Positions 52,561-62,248 of a stretch of DNA of 64,000 bases are shown in pieces. The notes under the pieces were generated by a model. The model was not told where the DNA came from, ran no database searches, and worked only from the letters and a program-made list of their open reading frames with translations. The DNA is from an uncultured Prevotellaceae bacterium (GTDB lineage: Bacteria > Bacteroidota > Bacteroidia > Bacteroidales > Bacteroidaceae): NCBI GenBank assembly GCA_947176895.1, contig CAMWSK010000007.1, positions 1 through 64,000 on the forward strand, read 5' to 3'. A program made the position numbers and the translations under genes. Numbering within the stretch: the first letter of the stretch is position 1; every line of letters starts with the position of its first letter.

Positions 52561-54120
52561 TTATCCCAAAGTTTCAATGGCAAATTGCATGCGACGAATG
52601 GTTTCTTCCTTACCCAGGTGGGCCGAAAGTTCGTACATGTCGGGGCCTTGACCGGCACCTACCAGACATATACGCCAAGCATTCCAAGGACGGATACCCT
52701 GTTGCTCTACCCAAGCGTCCACCACCTGCTTCTGACCCTCGGCACTAAAATCTCCAACGGTCTGAAGCACCTCAGCCAGGGCCTTCATCTCAGCACCGCT
52801 GGTCTCGGTCCAATTCTTGCGGATGAACTTATCCTCACGGTCGAACCCGGCGGGAGCCACGAAGAAGAATTTGGTCAGGGGCCACAGGTCGCTCACAAAA
52901 CTGATATTGCGTTTCTTTTTGTTTCCTTGTCCATCGGTGTATTCCACCACCTTTTGCTTCATCATTCTTACCACATCGGCCTCTTTCTCGGGCGTACTGT
53001 GGATGCCTTGCTGTTGCAAAAGTGCATCAAACCGGGGAACCCATGCCTCATCGGGTTGCTGAAGCAGATATTGATGATTAAACCAGGCAGCCTTGACATA
53101 ATCGAACTTGGCGCCGTTCTTCGAACATTTTTCCAGGTCGAAAAGCTTGACCATCTCGTCCAGGCTCATCATCTCCTGGTCGTTGCCGGGGTTCCATCCC
53201 AGCAAAGCCAGGAAATTCACCACGGCCTGGGGCAGATATCCTTTCTCACGATAGCCTGAGCTGACCTCACCCGACTTGGGATCATGCCACTCAAGAGGAA
53301 ACACCGGGAAACCCAACTTATCACCATCACGCTTGCTTAACTTCCCGTTACCAACGGGTTTCAACAACAAGGGCAAATGAGCGAAGCGGGGCATGGTGTC
53401 GGCCCAACCGAAAGCCCGATAGAGCAGCACATGAAGAGGAGCACTGGGCAGCCACTCTTCGCCACGAATCACGTGGGTAACCTCCATAAGATGGTCATCC
53501 ACGATATTGGCCAAATGATAGGTGGGCAGTTCATCCGCACTCTTATACAGCACTTTGTCGTCCAAGATGCTGCTGTTGATGGTCACCTTGCCACGAATCA
53601 TGTCGTCCACCACCACATCTTCGCCCGGTTCAATCAAGAAGCGCACCACATACTGATGGCCTTCGGCTATCAGACGGTCTACTTCTTCCTTGGCCAAGGT
53701 AAGCGAGTTGCGCATCTGCAAGCGGGTGCCGGCGTCGTATTGGAAATTCTCCACCTGACCGCGCTTGGCCTCCAATTCTTCAGGAGTATCAAAAGCGATA
53801 TAGGCCTTGCCGCTTGCCAACAAACGGGACACGTACTCCTTGTATATCTCGCGACGCTCACTCTGGCGATAAGGGCCGTGTTCGCCACCGAAGCCTACTC
53901 CCTCATCAAACCGGATTCCCAACCAACGAAAACTTTCAAGGATATACTCCTCGGCACCGGGAACGAAACGGGTGCTATCGGTATCCTCGATACGGAAAAT
54001 AAGTTGGCCACCATGCTGTCGAGCAAAAAGATAATTGTAAAGAGCGGTACGCACACCGCCGATATGAAGAGGCCCGGTAGGACTGGGCGCAAAGCGTACA
54101 CGAACGTTTGTCGTTGACAT
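52561..54120 (-). CDS. gltX: Glutamyl-tRNA synthetase
   Basis: Class I synthetase charging tRNA-Glu. The 519-residue protein starts with [20 protein letters not shown] (HIGH-type motif about 17-21) and has KLSKRDGD as the KMSKS loop, plus the anticodon-binding C-terminal helical region ending [11 protein letters not shown]. First gene of the gltX-waaA operon, divergent from the 7TM-HD gene. Confidence 0.96.
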   Translation of the reverse strand: MSTTNVRVRFAPSPTGPLHIGGVRTALYNYLFARQHGGQLIFRIEDTDSTRFVPGAEEYILESFRWLGIRFDEGVGFGGEHGPYRQSERREIYKEYVSRLLASGKAYIAFDTPEELEAKRGQVENFQYDAGTRLQMRNSLTLAKEEVDRLIAEGHQYVVRFLIEPGEDVVVDDMIRGKVTINSSILDDKVLYKSADELPTYHLANIVDDHLMEVTHVIRGEEWLPSAPLHVLLYRAFGWADTMPRFAHLPLLLKPVGNGKLSKRDGDKLGFPVFPLEWHDPKSGEVSSGYREKGYLPQAVVNFLALLGWNPGNDQEMMSLDEMVKLFDLEKCSKNGAKFDYVKAAWFNHQYLLQQPDEAWVPRFDALLQQQGIHSTPEKEADVVRMMKQKVVEYTDGQGNKKKRNISFVSDLWPLTKFFFVAPAGFDREDKFIRKNWTETSGAEMKALAEVLQTVGDFSAEGQKQVVDAWVEQQGIRPWNAWRICLVGAGQGPDMYELSAHLGKEETIRRMQFAIETLG

Positions 54121-54150
54121 TATTTTATGTGAAATTTATTTATTGCGGTG

Positions 54151-54158
54151 CAAATTTA
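54151..54158 (-). promoter_or_regulatory. Candidate -7 element of gltX
   Basis: Minus-strand TAAATTTG matches TAnnTTTG, 30 bases before the ATG. Confidence 0.45.
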
Positions 54159-54192
54159 AGACTTTTTCGACACTTTTGCCACATATTTTCCT

Positions 54193-54200
54193 TATTTTTG
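54193..54200 (+). promoter_or_regulatory. Candidate -7 element of the 7TM-HD gene
   Basis: TATTTTTG matches TAnnTTTG, 29 bases before the ATG at 54230. The two elements face apart in a 109-base divergent region. Confidence 0.45.
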
Positions 54201-54229
54201 CCCGAAACATACGAAAATACGATTTGTCT

Positions 54230-56338
54230 ATGAGCCGATTCAACCATAATCTGAAAATATCCATTACGGGCTATGTCTATCGCGGATTGATAACCGTTGC
54301 CGCCATCGTCGCCCTCATCGTCCTGCTCCCCTATAACAACTCCGGCATATTGGAGTATCGCGTGGGAAAACCCTGGTTGGGAAATGACGTGATCGCCCAA
54401 AGCGACTTTCCTTTGCTAAAGCCCGACTCTGTCATCAAACAGGAAGAGGCAAAAATACGCGAAGAGTTCAAACCTGTGTATGAGCTGGATCCGGAAGTGG
54501 AGGACAAGCAAATCGATGTGTTTGCCAACGAGTTCAACCAGAAGGACGAACACATTCCCTACTATTACCGGAAATATGTGCAAAACCAGATGAGGTGTCT
54601 GTACGATGCCGGCATCATGCACGAGAACGACCTCAACCGCGAAACGGCAGAAAACCACCGGATGCTGACAGTCTCCTTTAAAAACATGGGAGAACAACGA
54701 CTGATGGGTTCGGTCTACACACCTTCATCGGCCTACAGCCACATCCTTGAACAGGCCGACACCACCCAGATAAAGTTATCCGTGCTAAGAGAAATGGATA
54801 TAGAGAAGTTTCTTGTCCCCAATCTCGTCTACGACAAGAAGCGGTCGGAAACCCAGTTGAACGAGGAAATCAAAAACATCACCCACTATAGCGGAGAAGT
54901 ACAGAAAGGCATGACCATCGTGCGTCACGGCGATATCGTAACCGAACAGACCGACCTGATTCTGAGCAGCATGGAGCAGCAAAACAGAGCGAACAAGGTT
55001 ACCATTGCCGAGATGGTGACCCAACGCATCGGACAAGTTATCTTCATCCTGATTATCGTGTCCTGCATGTTCCTATACTTAAGACAATTCCGCAATGATT
55101 TCCTGAGCAACTGGCGTACCCTGCTCTTCATCATTATCATGGTTTTCTCGTTTCCCGCCATCACCTACGCCATCATCAAGTGGGATGTGAGTCCCTATGC
55201 GGTTCCCTTTTGCATGCTCCCCATCTTCCTCCGCGTGTTCACCGATTCACGCACGGCATTCATCATGCACGTGTCCTCCATCCTGTTGAGCGCCATCGCT
55301 GTCACCAATCCATTTGAGTTCATATTCACCGAAATAAGTGCCGGACTGGTGGCGATTTTCAGCATGAGGCAACTCAGCAGCCGAAGCGAGCTGTTCCGTG
55401 CAGTGATGTATATCATGGCCTGTTCGTTGGTATGCACGTTTTGCTTCGACCTTATCAATAAAGCCTTCTTCACCGCCGAAGGCATCAGCGAGACCACCTA
55501 TCTGGTGATTGTTGCCAACGCCGCACTGCTGATGATTTCCTATCTGCTCCTTTTCCCATTCGAACGCCTTTTCCGTTTCACCAGCAACGTGACCATGGTG
55601 GAATTGTCCAACACCAACAACGAGGTACTGCGCCGCCTGAGCGAGGAAGCTCCGGGCACCTTCCAGCATTCGCTCCAAGTGGCAAACCTGGCCAGTGAAG
55701 TGGCAAGAAAAATCGGAGTAGAGACCCAGCTTGTGAGAACAGGCGCCCTCTATCACGACATCGGGAAACTGGACAACCCCGCATATTTTACTGAAAACCA
55801 AAACGGAAAGAATCCGCACGACAGCCTTTCATTCACACACAGCGCACAAATCGTCATCAACCATGTGCGAAACGGACTGGAGTTGGCCGAGAAATATAAG
55901 TTGCCTCAGGTGATTCGCGAATTTATCGCTACCCACCACGGTTATGGCAAGACACGGTACTTCCTGGTAAAGCAACAGAATGCCCACCCCAACGATGTGG
56001 TGGACGAACGTCCTTTCACCTACCCCGGACCCAATCCTCACACAGCCGAGCAAGCGATTCTGATGATGGCCGACTCCGTGGAGGCCGCGTCACGCAGTCT
56101 GCAGGAATACACCGAAGAAAACATCAGCGACTTGGTGGACCGCGTCATCGACACGCAGATGAGAGAGGGCTACTTCAACCTCTGCCCCATCACGTTCGAG
56201 GACATCGAAACAGCCAAACAGGTGTTTAAGGAAAAACTGAAAGTCATTTATCACACACGCATAAGCTACCCCACTCTTAGCAAAGAAGCCCAAGCAACAA
56301 AGGAGAATGAAGATCAGACGGGATCTACGTCGAAATAA
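54230..56338 (+). CDS. 7TMR-HD family phosphodiesterase (PgpH/YqfF type)
   Basis: About 702 residues from the ATG at 54230; an in-frame ATG at 54143 is upstream of the -7 element. One N-terminal membrane helix (LITVAAIVALIVLL), an extracytoplasmic 7TMR-HDED region (about 45-270), a seven-helix membrane domain (about 275-450), then an HD domain with FQHSLQVANLASEVA, ALYHDIGKLDNP and ATHHGYGKT. Members such as Listeria PgpH cleave c-di-AMP. With CdaA at 2519 in this window, the same role is likely here. Confidence 0.88.
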   Translation: MSRFNHNLKISITGYVYRGLITVAAIVALIVLLPYNNSGILEYRVGKPWLGNDVIAQSDFPLLKPDSVIKQEEAKIREEFKPVYELDPEVEDKQIDVFANEFNQKDEHIPYYYRKYVQNQMRCLYDAGIMHENDLNRETAENHRMLTVSFKNMGEQRLMGSVYTPSSAYSHILEQADTTQIKLSVLREMDIEKFLVPNLVYDKKRSETQLNEEIKNITHYSGEVQKGMTIVRHGDIVTEQTDLILSSMEQQNRANKVTIAEMVTQRIGQVIFILIIVSCMFLYLRQFRNDFLSNWRTLLFIIIMVFSFPAITYAIIKWDVSPYAVPFCMLPIFLRVFTDSRTAFIMHVSSILLSAIAVTNPFEFIFTEISAGLVAIFSMRQLSSRSELFRAVMYIMACSLVCTFCFDLINKAFFTAEGISETTYLVIVANAALLMISYLLLFPFERLFRFTSNVTMVELSNTNNEVLRRLSEEAPGTFQHSLQVANLASEVARKIGVETQLVRTGALYHDIGKLDNPAYFTENQNGKNPHDSLSFTHSAQIVINHVRNGLELAEKYKLPQVIREFIATHHGYGKTRYFLVKQQNAHPNDVVDERPFTYPGPNPHTAEQAILMMADSVEAASRSLQEYTEENISDLVDRVIDTQMREGYFNLCPITFEDIETAKQVFKEKLKVIYHTRISYPTLSKEAQATKENEDQTGSTSK

Positions 56339-58794
56339 ATCTGGGCGCTTTTGTAGACCGGATTCGACATCAGATAAGCGTGAAGGCTGCGAAGACGCGA
56401 ACGCACCTCAGCCGGCGCAATGCCTTTCTCCACTTTCAATATAAGCTTGCGGATATAGAACCGCTGCACACGACCTATGGCCGGTGTGTCGGGTCCCAAT
56501 ATCCGTTCGCCGAAAACCCGACGCATGCAAGTTGCCGCTTCCGCAGCGAGAGCATCTGCGACACGGGCATCTTTGTGTTTCAGGTACACATAGGTCAGGC
56601 GCGTAAAAGGTGGATAATGAAACGTCTGCCGCTCTTCCAGCTGCCCCCGGAACATCGCATCGAAATCACTCGCACATACTTGTTTCACGACTTCATGCTC
56701 TGCATCACGCGTCTGCAACACCACCAGCCCGCGTGCTTGCCGTCTGCCTGCCCGACCGGCCACCTGCACCATCATCTGAAAAGCACGCTCATAACTGCGG
56801 AAATCAGGAATGTTCATCATCGTATCGGCATTCAAGATACCGACAACACTCACACGTTCAAAATCCAGACCCTTGGTAACCATCTGTGTGCCCACCAGGA
56901 TGTCCGTCCTGCCCTGCTGGAAATCGGAAATAATATGTTCATAGGACAGACGGTTGCGTGTGGTGTCCAAATCCATACGTTGAGTGCGGGCTGCGGGGAA
57001 AATCTTCTGTATCTCCTCTTGAATGCGCTCGGTGCCATATCCGCGGTTGCTCAAATCCTCGCACCCACAGTTAGGACAGCGATGGGGTATGCCGTAAACA
57101 GCACCGCAGTAATGGCACGTCATCCGCTGCTGGTCCCTGTGATAGGTGAGCGACACGTCACAATTCTGACATCGGGGAGTCCATCCGCACTCGTGGCATT
57201 CCACGGAAGGGGCATATCCCCTGCGATTGAGAAAAAGTATCACCTGTTCCTTTCGTTCCAAGGCGTGCCGCATTGCCTGAAGCAATTGGGGAGAGAAGAC
57301 ACCGGCCATCAACTTCCTGCGACGAAGGTCCATCACATCCGCCACCACAATCTCCGGCAATTGTACCCGGCTATACCGCTCTGTCAGATTCACCCGGCCA
57401 TACCTGCCGATGCAAGACAGGTGATAAGACTCCACACAGGGGGTGGCCGTCCCCAGCAAGACCTTCGCTCCGCATTGCCGTGCCATCATAAGCGCCACAC
57501 TGCGGGCATGATAACGGGGTGCCGGCTCCTGCTGTTTATAACTGGACTCATGTTCCTCGTCGACAATGACCAGCTTCAAATTTTGAAAAGGAAGAAACAC
57601 GGAAGAGCGGACACCCACGATAATGTCATAAGGGGAATCACTCAACTGCTTTTGCCACACCTCCACACGCTCCGGGTCGGGATATTTGCTGTGGTAGACA
57701 CCCAAGCGGTCGCCGAACACCCGCTTCAACCGTTCCACCAGTTGGGTGGTGAGCACAATCTCAGGCAAGAGATACAGGACTTGCCCCCCACGTTCCACGG
57801 CCTCACGCATCAGATGGATGTAGACCTCTGTCTTTCCGCTACCCGTGACACCATGTAGCAAAACGACATCCTTGGAAAGGAACGTATTCTTAATTTCGGA
57901 AAAAGCCTTTTGCTGAGAGGGCGACAACTCGCCCAGTAACAGTTGCCGTGGCATATTGTCGCTTGTCCGTCGTGCCACCACCTTATCATACCGTTCGAGG
58001 AAACCTTTCTCCTCCAAAGCTTTCAGCACGGTCAGGTTCCCGCCTTGCTCAATCAGCCCGGCACGCTCCACCTCCAATAACAGTTCAGGGTTGTTCAAGC
58101 GAATGGCCAAAGAGGCTTTCGAGAGTTTCAGATACGCGTCAAGCATAGCCAATTGCTTCGGTGCCCGGTCCAGCGTCCCGCGTGCCTCCTGCAGCCCGAC
58201 TTCATCAAAGTACTCTTTTGTCAGACGTACACAGGCCACCTTTCTCGGCTTATACGTCCGCTTCACCTCCTCCTTGATCTGCACGAGTCCCTTTTCCATC
58301 AGTTTATGAATCGCAGGAAGCACATGACCCGCCCCCACAGCTTTCTGCAATTCGTCCACGCTCTGCTGTTTCTTCTGTTCCAAGGCATGCAACAGCGATG
58401 TCTCCAAAGGCGACAACGGCTGGTTAAAGTCACCATCGATATCCGCCACCACTACGCTCTCGCTCTCCAGTTTCATGCCCGAAGGCATGGCGGCCTTCAT
58501 CACATCACCCATGGTACAAAGATAATAGTCTGCCATCCACTGCCACAAACGCAATTGCGAGGGGAGAACCACAGGGTACTCGTCCAGTAATTCCATCGCT
58601 TCCTTTAGCACAAAATCGCCCGCAGGCTTTTCGTCGGACAACCCAATCACCAAGCCCGTATAAACCTTTCTGGAACCAAAGGGCACAATAAGCCGGCACC
58701 CCACATGCACCTTAGAGACAAAGGATGCAGGCAGGGTGTAGGTATAGCTCTCTGCCAATGGCAGAGGAAGTATCACATGAGCATAACGGGACAT
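56314..58794 (-). CDS. priA: Primosomal protein N' (helicase PriA)
   Basis: The 826-residue replication-restart helicase. Walker A is HGVTGSGKTEVY, Walker B DEEHESSYK, and the zinc-binding cysteines occur as CHECGWTPRCQNC, CHYCGAVYG and CPNCGCE. The N-terminal 3'-DNA-binding domain starts MSRYAHVILPLPL. Its last 25 bases overlap the 3' end of the 7TM-HD gene on the other strand. It starts 9 bases after porN, so it may be read from the por operon. Confidence 0.95.
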   Translation of the reverse strand: MSRYAHVILPLPLAESYTYTLPASFVSKVHVGCRLIVPFGSRKVYTGLVIGLSDEKPAGDFVLKEAMELLDEYPVVLPSQLRLWQWMADYYLCTMGDVMKAAMPSGMKLESESVVVADIDGDFNQPLSPLETSLLHALEQKKQQSVDELQKAVGAGHVLPAIHKLMEKGLVQIKEEVKRTYKPRKVACVRLTKEYFDEVGLQEARGTLDRAPKQLAMLDAYLKLSKASLAIRLNNPELLLEVERAGLIEQGGNLTVLKALEEKGFLERYDKVVARRTSDNMPRQLLLGELSPSQQKAFSEIKNTFLSKDVVLLHGVTGSGKTEVYIHLMREAVERGGQVLYLLPEIVLTTQLVERLKRVFGDRLGVYHSKYPDPERVEVWQKQLSDSPYDIIVGVRSSVFLPFQNLKLVIVDEEHESSYKQQEPAPRYHARSVALMMARQCGAKVLLGTATPCVESYHLSCIGRYGRVNLTERYSRVQLPEIVVADVMDLRRRKLMAGVFSPQLLQAMRHALERKEQVILFLNRRGYAPSVECHECGWTPRCQNCDVSLTYHRDQQRMTCHYCGAVYGIPHRCPNCGCEDLSNRGYGTERIQEEIQKIFPAARTQRMDLDTTRNRLSYEHIISDFQQGRTDILVGTQMVTKGLDFERVSVVGILNADTMMNIPDFRSYERAFQMMVQVAGRAGRRQARGLVVLQTRDAEHEVVKQVCASDFDAMFRGQLEERQTFHYPPFTRLTYVYLKHKDARVADALAAEAATCMRRVFGERILGPDTPAIGRVQRFYIRKLILKVEKGIAPAEVRSRLRSLHAYLMSNPVYKSAQIYFDVDPV

Positions 58795-58803
58795 CGCTAC
58801 TTA

Positions 58804-59877
58804 CTATCGGCGCGTGCGGCGGACACTGGCACGAGGCTCGGCAGACTCCACACGGACTTTCGGTTCGCGAGACTTCTCGGCAACCTGAGAACGACGCGTG
58901 GTTCGCGACGAAGATTCTTTCGCCTGTTCCTTCTTCGTCACGGTACGCCGCACAGATGACTTCTTGGGTTGCTCGGGAGCTACGCTGTCCACCTGAGTGG
59001 TGTCTTCCGGAATCTTCACCTTCCAGATACCTTCTTCAAAGTCGGTAAGCTGCTTTTCTATACGCTTTTGCTCCTTTACCTTGGCACTATCCGTCTTGCA
59101 GTACTCATCGAGCGTTCGCCCCTGCATGTTGTTGGTTTTGTAGATTGTACCCTGGTATAGATTCATGGAAAAGAAATCGGCAGCCGTCATGTTCGTAGCA
59201 TTATTATAGTTGCTGGCCATAACGGGTAACCGACCCAGATAAGCCTCCAGGTCCTCATACTTCATCCAAAACAGAGGACGGGGAGCCGAAGCCTCGCCGA
59301 AATCATCATTGTCTATCAAAATGGGACAAAGCGCCACCACCCGGGTGCGATAGGTACCCGTGCGCTGGTCTAAAGCCACACTCTCCTTGACGTAATAGCG
59401 TTTCACCTGGGCACTGGGCACATCGTTATCCGCTACGGAGTACTTGCCGTCCTTCTCCTCATAGTATATGTAATAGCGGTCGAGCAACTCCTTCACGTCA
59501 GTGATACGGTCTTTCGCAGCAAAACTTTCATTGCCATCCAGCTTATAGTTGTAAGCCTGCACACGTCCCGTCAGCATCAGGCGGAAGAGATAAGTGAAAA
59601 GATTACACTGGTTGCCCACAGGCTCCACGGGATAGTAAAGAGCCGCATTCTCATCCTTGGTCAGATCCAACTGACGATAGATGTCCCGGCGCCACACCAC
59701 GTCCTCGGGCACTTCCTGGGCGATGGGGAACATCAATGCGGCTCTGTCTGAAGCTTGCACGCGTGTGCTTCTGCCCTGTGCCTCGGCGTTGCTTGTGGTG
59801 GTGCGCCGCTTGGCAGGCTGCGCCTGAGCACCCACCCCCAATGTCGCTGCCAACATAATCATGAATATACGTTTCAT
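58804..59877 (-). CDS. porN: Type IX secretion system component PorN/GldN
   Basis: Periplasmic ring partner of PorK. About 357 residues from the ATG at 59877, with a signal peptide ending AQAQ; other in-frame starts at 59883 and 59916 are possible. The GldN/PorN core includes VVWRRDIYRQLDLTKDENA and RFYYE-type segments, here LLDRYYIYYEEKDGKY. The tail is highly basic and low-complexity (R/S/T/K-rich). It follows porM in the usual KLMN order. Confidence 0.9.
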   Translation of the reverse strand: MKRIFMIMLAATLGVGAQAQPAKRRTTTSNAEAQGRSTRVQASDRAALMFPIAQEVPEDVVWRRDIYRQLDLTKDENAALYYPVEPVGNQCNLFTYLFRLMLTGRVQAYNYKLDGNESFAAKDRITDVKELLDRYYIYYEEKDGKYSVADNDVPSAQVKRYYVKESVALDQRTGTYRTRVVALCPILIDNDDFGEASAPRPLFWMKYEDLEAYLGRLPVMASNYNNATNMTAADFFSMNLYQGTIYKTNNMQGRTLDEYCKTDSAKVKEQKRIEKQLTDFEEGIWKVKIPEDTTQVDSVAPEQPKKSSVRRTVTKKEQAKESSSRTTRRSQVAEKSREPKVRVESAEPRASVRRTRR

Positions 59878-59912
59878 ACACATAAGTCTTTTTCCTTTTT
59901 TACGGGTTCCTA

Positions 59913-61463
59913 TCAATTCACCACCACATCCATGGCACCTTTCAATTCACGCTCCACTCCGTCCGGTCCCTGAGCCTTGATCTTGGTGATAAAGAAACGC
60001 TTGCCACGGCCAAGCTGACGAATCATATTGCGCTGGCGGGCGGTGATAGAAGCACTTTGCGACACCTCGGGCACCGCATTTCCCATATTGTCATAGAACA
60101 CCATCTCAAAGCCTTTCACGCTGAAAGGGATGTTCAGCAGTCCATCATCGATGGCCGCATTCAACTCGTTCATGTTCATCAACACCTGCTTGCTTATCTT
60201 TCCACCCGTCAGACGATCGTCTCCACTGACAATGAATGCCGTGGGGTCGGGTAACTTGCGTACACGGAAACTGAATTTACCCATCTCCTGGGTCCGTCCC
60301 TCCATCTGCGCGCTCACGGTGAACACGGCCTCCCCGCCAACGTTGGTGGGACTGGCAATGTACTTACCATCGCCCTTCTGGGTAAAGGAGCCTCCCCCGC
60401 TCATGCTCACACGCAGTTTATTGCCGGCCACGCCGGGAACACTGACACTGATAGGATTGTCATAACCGGCATACAGCACATTCATGATGTCGGCACTCAA
60501 CGTGGCTCCGGGAGCTATCACGCTATACTTCTGTTGAAAGTCGCGGCGAATGGTCTGTCCGTCACCATTTTTCGTTTCAATATATCCGTTCAGCGTGAAA
60601 TCGCCTGTCCGGTTACACACAGTCTCATAGGAACCGCCATTTAAAGGTTGTCCGTTGACATATATCGTGGGACGGTTGGTCGTGTCGACGGCCGCCATGA
60701 AAATCTGTGCCCGGAAACGGTCGCCCTGCACCAGCATCTGGGCATTTGGCACCACATAGGCATTCACCTCATTGACACGCAGGTCCTTCACATCAATTTG
60801 GTTTACCAACTCATGAAGCACCTCATTCTCGGCAAGACGCACATCATGCTGCAATTTGGTAAGCAAGGTGACTGCGGCTGCCGTGGGCTGACCCTCAAAC
60901 ATATATTCCTGCCAATTCTTACCTTCAATCCTCGCGCTTTGGGGGACATCGGTATTGAGGTTGCTGCTTATGACCTGACGTTTGCTGTCGTCATGCAGCA
61001 TAGCCACAACCTCCTCGCGATAGCTGTTCACGCGATTAAAAAGCTCCTCTCCTTTTGCTTCACGCGAACCCAGCATGATATACGTGGCGGCCTCTAGGTC
61101 CTCCTGGTTTTTGATGTTTCTCACATCACCATCGGTGCCATCGCTTTTCTTGACGATACTGACTTTCAGTTCCTCGGCAAAGCCGAACAACTCGTTGCTT
61201 ATCTGTCTGACGTGCTGTCCCTTCTCATACCAGTTTTTTGCTTTGACGGGATTAGAGTTCATCTGATTGGCCAACTCCTTGTACAACCCTTCGTTGATTT
61301 GCGAAGCATTGCTTGTGCTAAGTTCCAACTTGTCAGAAACCAAGGTGAACCCCTTCAGCACATCGCTACTCACGTTCAGCGCCAGCATGGCCATGAGAAC
61401 GACGTACATCAGATTGATCATCTTCTGACGCGGAGAGACCTTTTTCTTCTTAAATTTTGCCAT
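59913..61463 (-). CDS. porM: Type IX secretion system component PorM/GldM
   Basis: Inner-membrane motor subunit with a large periplasmic part that couples proton flow in PorL to secretion. The 516 residues begin with a basic tail (KFKKKKVSPRQKMINLMYVV) and one membrane helix (about 15-37, MYVVLMAMLALNVSSD), followed by the four-domain periplasmic region. It follows porL by 35 bases. Confidence 0.93.
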   Translation of the reverse strand: MAKFKKKKVSPRQKMINLMYVVLMAMLALNVSSDVLKGFTLVSDKLELSTSNASQINEGLYKELANQMNSNPVKAKNWYEKGQHVRQISNELFGFAEELKVSIVKKSDGTDGDVRNIKNQEDLEAATYIMLGSREAKGEELFNRVNSYREEVVAMLHDDSKRQVISSNLNTDVPQSARIEGKNWQEYMFEGQPTAAAVTLLTKLQHDVRLAENEVLHELVNQIDVKDLRVNEVNAYVVPNAQMLVQGDRFRAQIFMAAVDTTNRPTIYVNGQPLNGGSYETVCNRTGDFTLNGYIETKNGDGQTIRRDFQQKYSVIAPGATLSADIMNVLYAGYDNPISVSVPGVAGNKLRVSMSGGGSFTQKGDGKYIASPTNVGGEAVFTVSAQMEGRTQEMGKFSFRVRKLPDPTAFIVSGDDRLTGGKISKQVLMNMNELNAAIDDGLLNIPFSVKGFEMVFYDNMGNAVPEVSQSASITARQRNMIRQLGRGKRFFITKIKAQGPDGVERELKGAMDVVVN

Positions 61464-61498
61464 CGTATCTATTTAAGATAAGTCGGGAGTTCTGTACC

Positions 61499-62212
61499 CT
61501 ATTCTGCGGAAGTGGCTGCCATAGGCTGCATATTCACTGTCAACGCCTTTATCATTCGTGCATACACATTGTTCAGTTCCTCTATCTGCTGGGCCATGCG
61601 GCGTGTCTGCTCGTCAATCTGTTCGATTGTGCTCACCTGGCGACTGATGTTCCGGAGCTGCAGCTCATACATCGAAGTCATACCCGTAAGCATACGGTTC
61701 AGGTCTTCCATCTCCTCGCCATTGCTTCCCATATGGGCGGCCTGCTCTTTCACGCGACTCAGCACCTCGGCCAACTCATTCAGTTCCTGAGTGTAATTGC
61801 TAAGGGCTTCCTCCACACCAACAGGATTGGCCGCCCGGATTTGCCCGATGCCCACAGTCACTGCGGGCTGCACGGGATTTTCCACAGTCACAGGCGAAAC
61901 ATTCACCACGGGTGCAGAAGCATTCACCACGGGTGCAGAACCATAAACATTTCCCTGCCCTTGACTCTTCTCCGCTTCGTCCTCGGGCAAACGGTCCGTC
62001 ACTCGTTCGAATCCGCTGATGAAAAACACGAACACCTCGGTGCCCATACCCACCAACAGCATCACATTGGCACCCGACAAGTGCAAGAGTTTAAATAAGG
62101 TACCCAGGATGACCACTGCGGCACCCCAACTGTAGGCATAATTCATAAAGGTTTGACCGGCCAGCGAGTCCATCCACTTCTGGACGCGGGATATAGGATT
62201 CAGATTTGCCAT
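61499..62212 (-). CDS. porL: Type IX secretion system component PorL/GldL
   Basis: The 237-residue cytoplasmic-membrane motor subunit. Two membrane helices lie at about 20-65 (FMNYAYSWGAAVVILGTLF and NVMLLVGMGTEVFVFFISGF) and include the conserved Glu of the second helix that is proposed to carry protons. A cytoplasmic, A/N/V-rich linker and a C-terminal coiled coil follow. Confidence 0.93.
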   Translation of the reverse strand: MANLNPISRVQKWMDSLAGQTFMNYAYSWGAAVVILGTLFKLLHLSGANVMLLVGMGTEVFVFFISGFERVTDRLPEDEAEKSQGQGNVYGSAPVVNASAPVVNVSPVTVENPVQPAVTVGIGQIRAANPVGVEEALSNYTQELNELAEVLSRVKEQAAHMGSNGEEMEDLNRMLTGMTSMYELQLRNISRQVSTIEQIDEQTRRMAQQIEELNNVYARMIKALTVNMQPMAATSAE

Positions 62213-62248
62213 AGCTTTTCTGTTTGTTTTATCTGTTGTTTTTATCTG

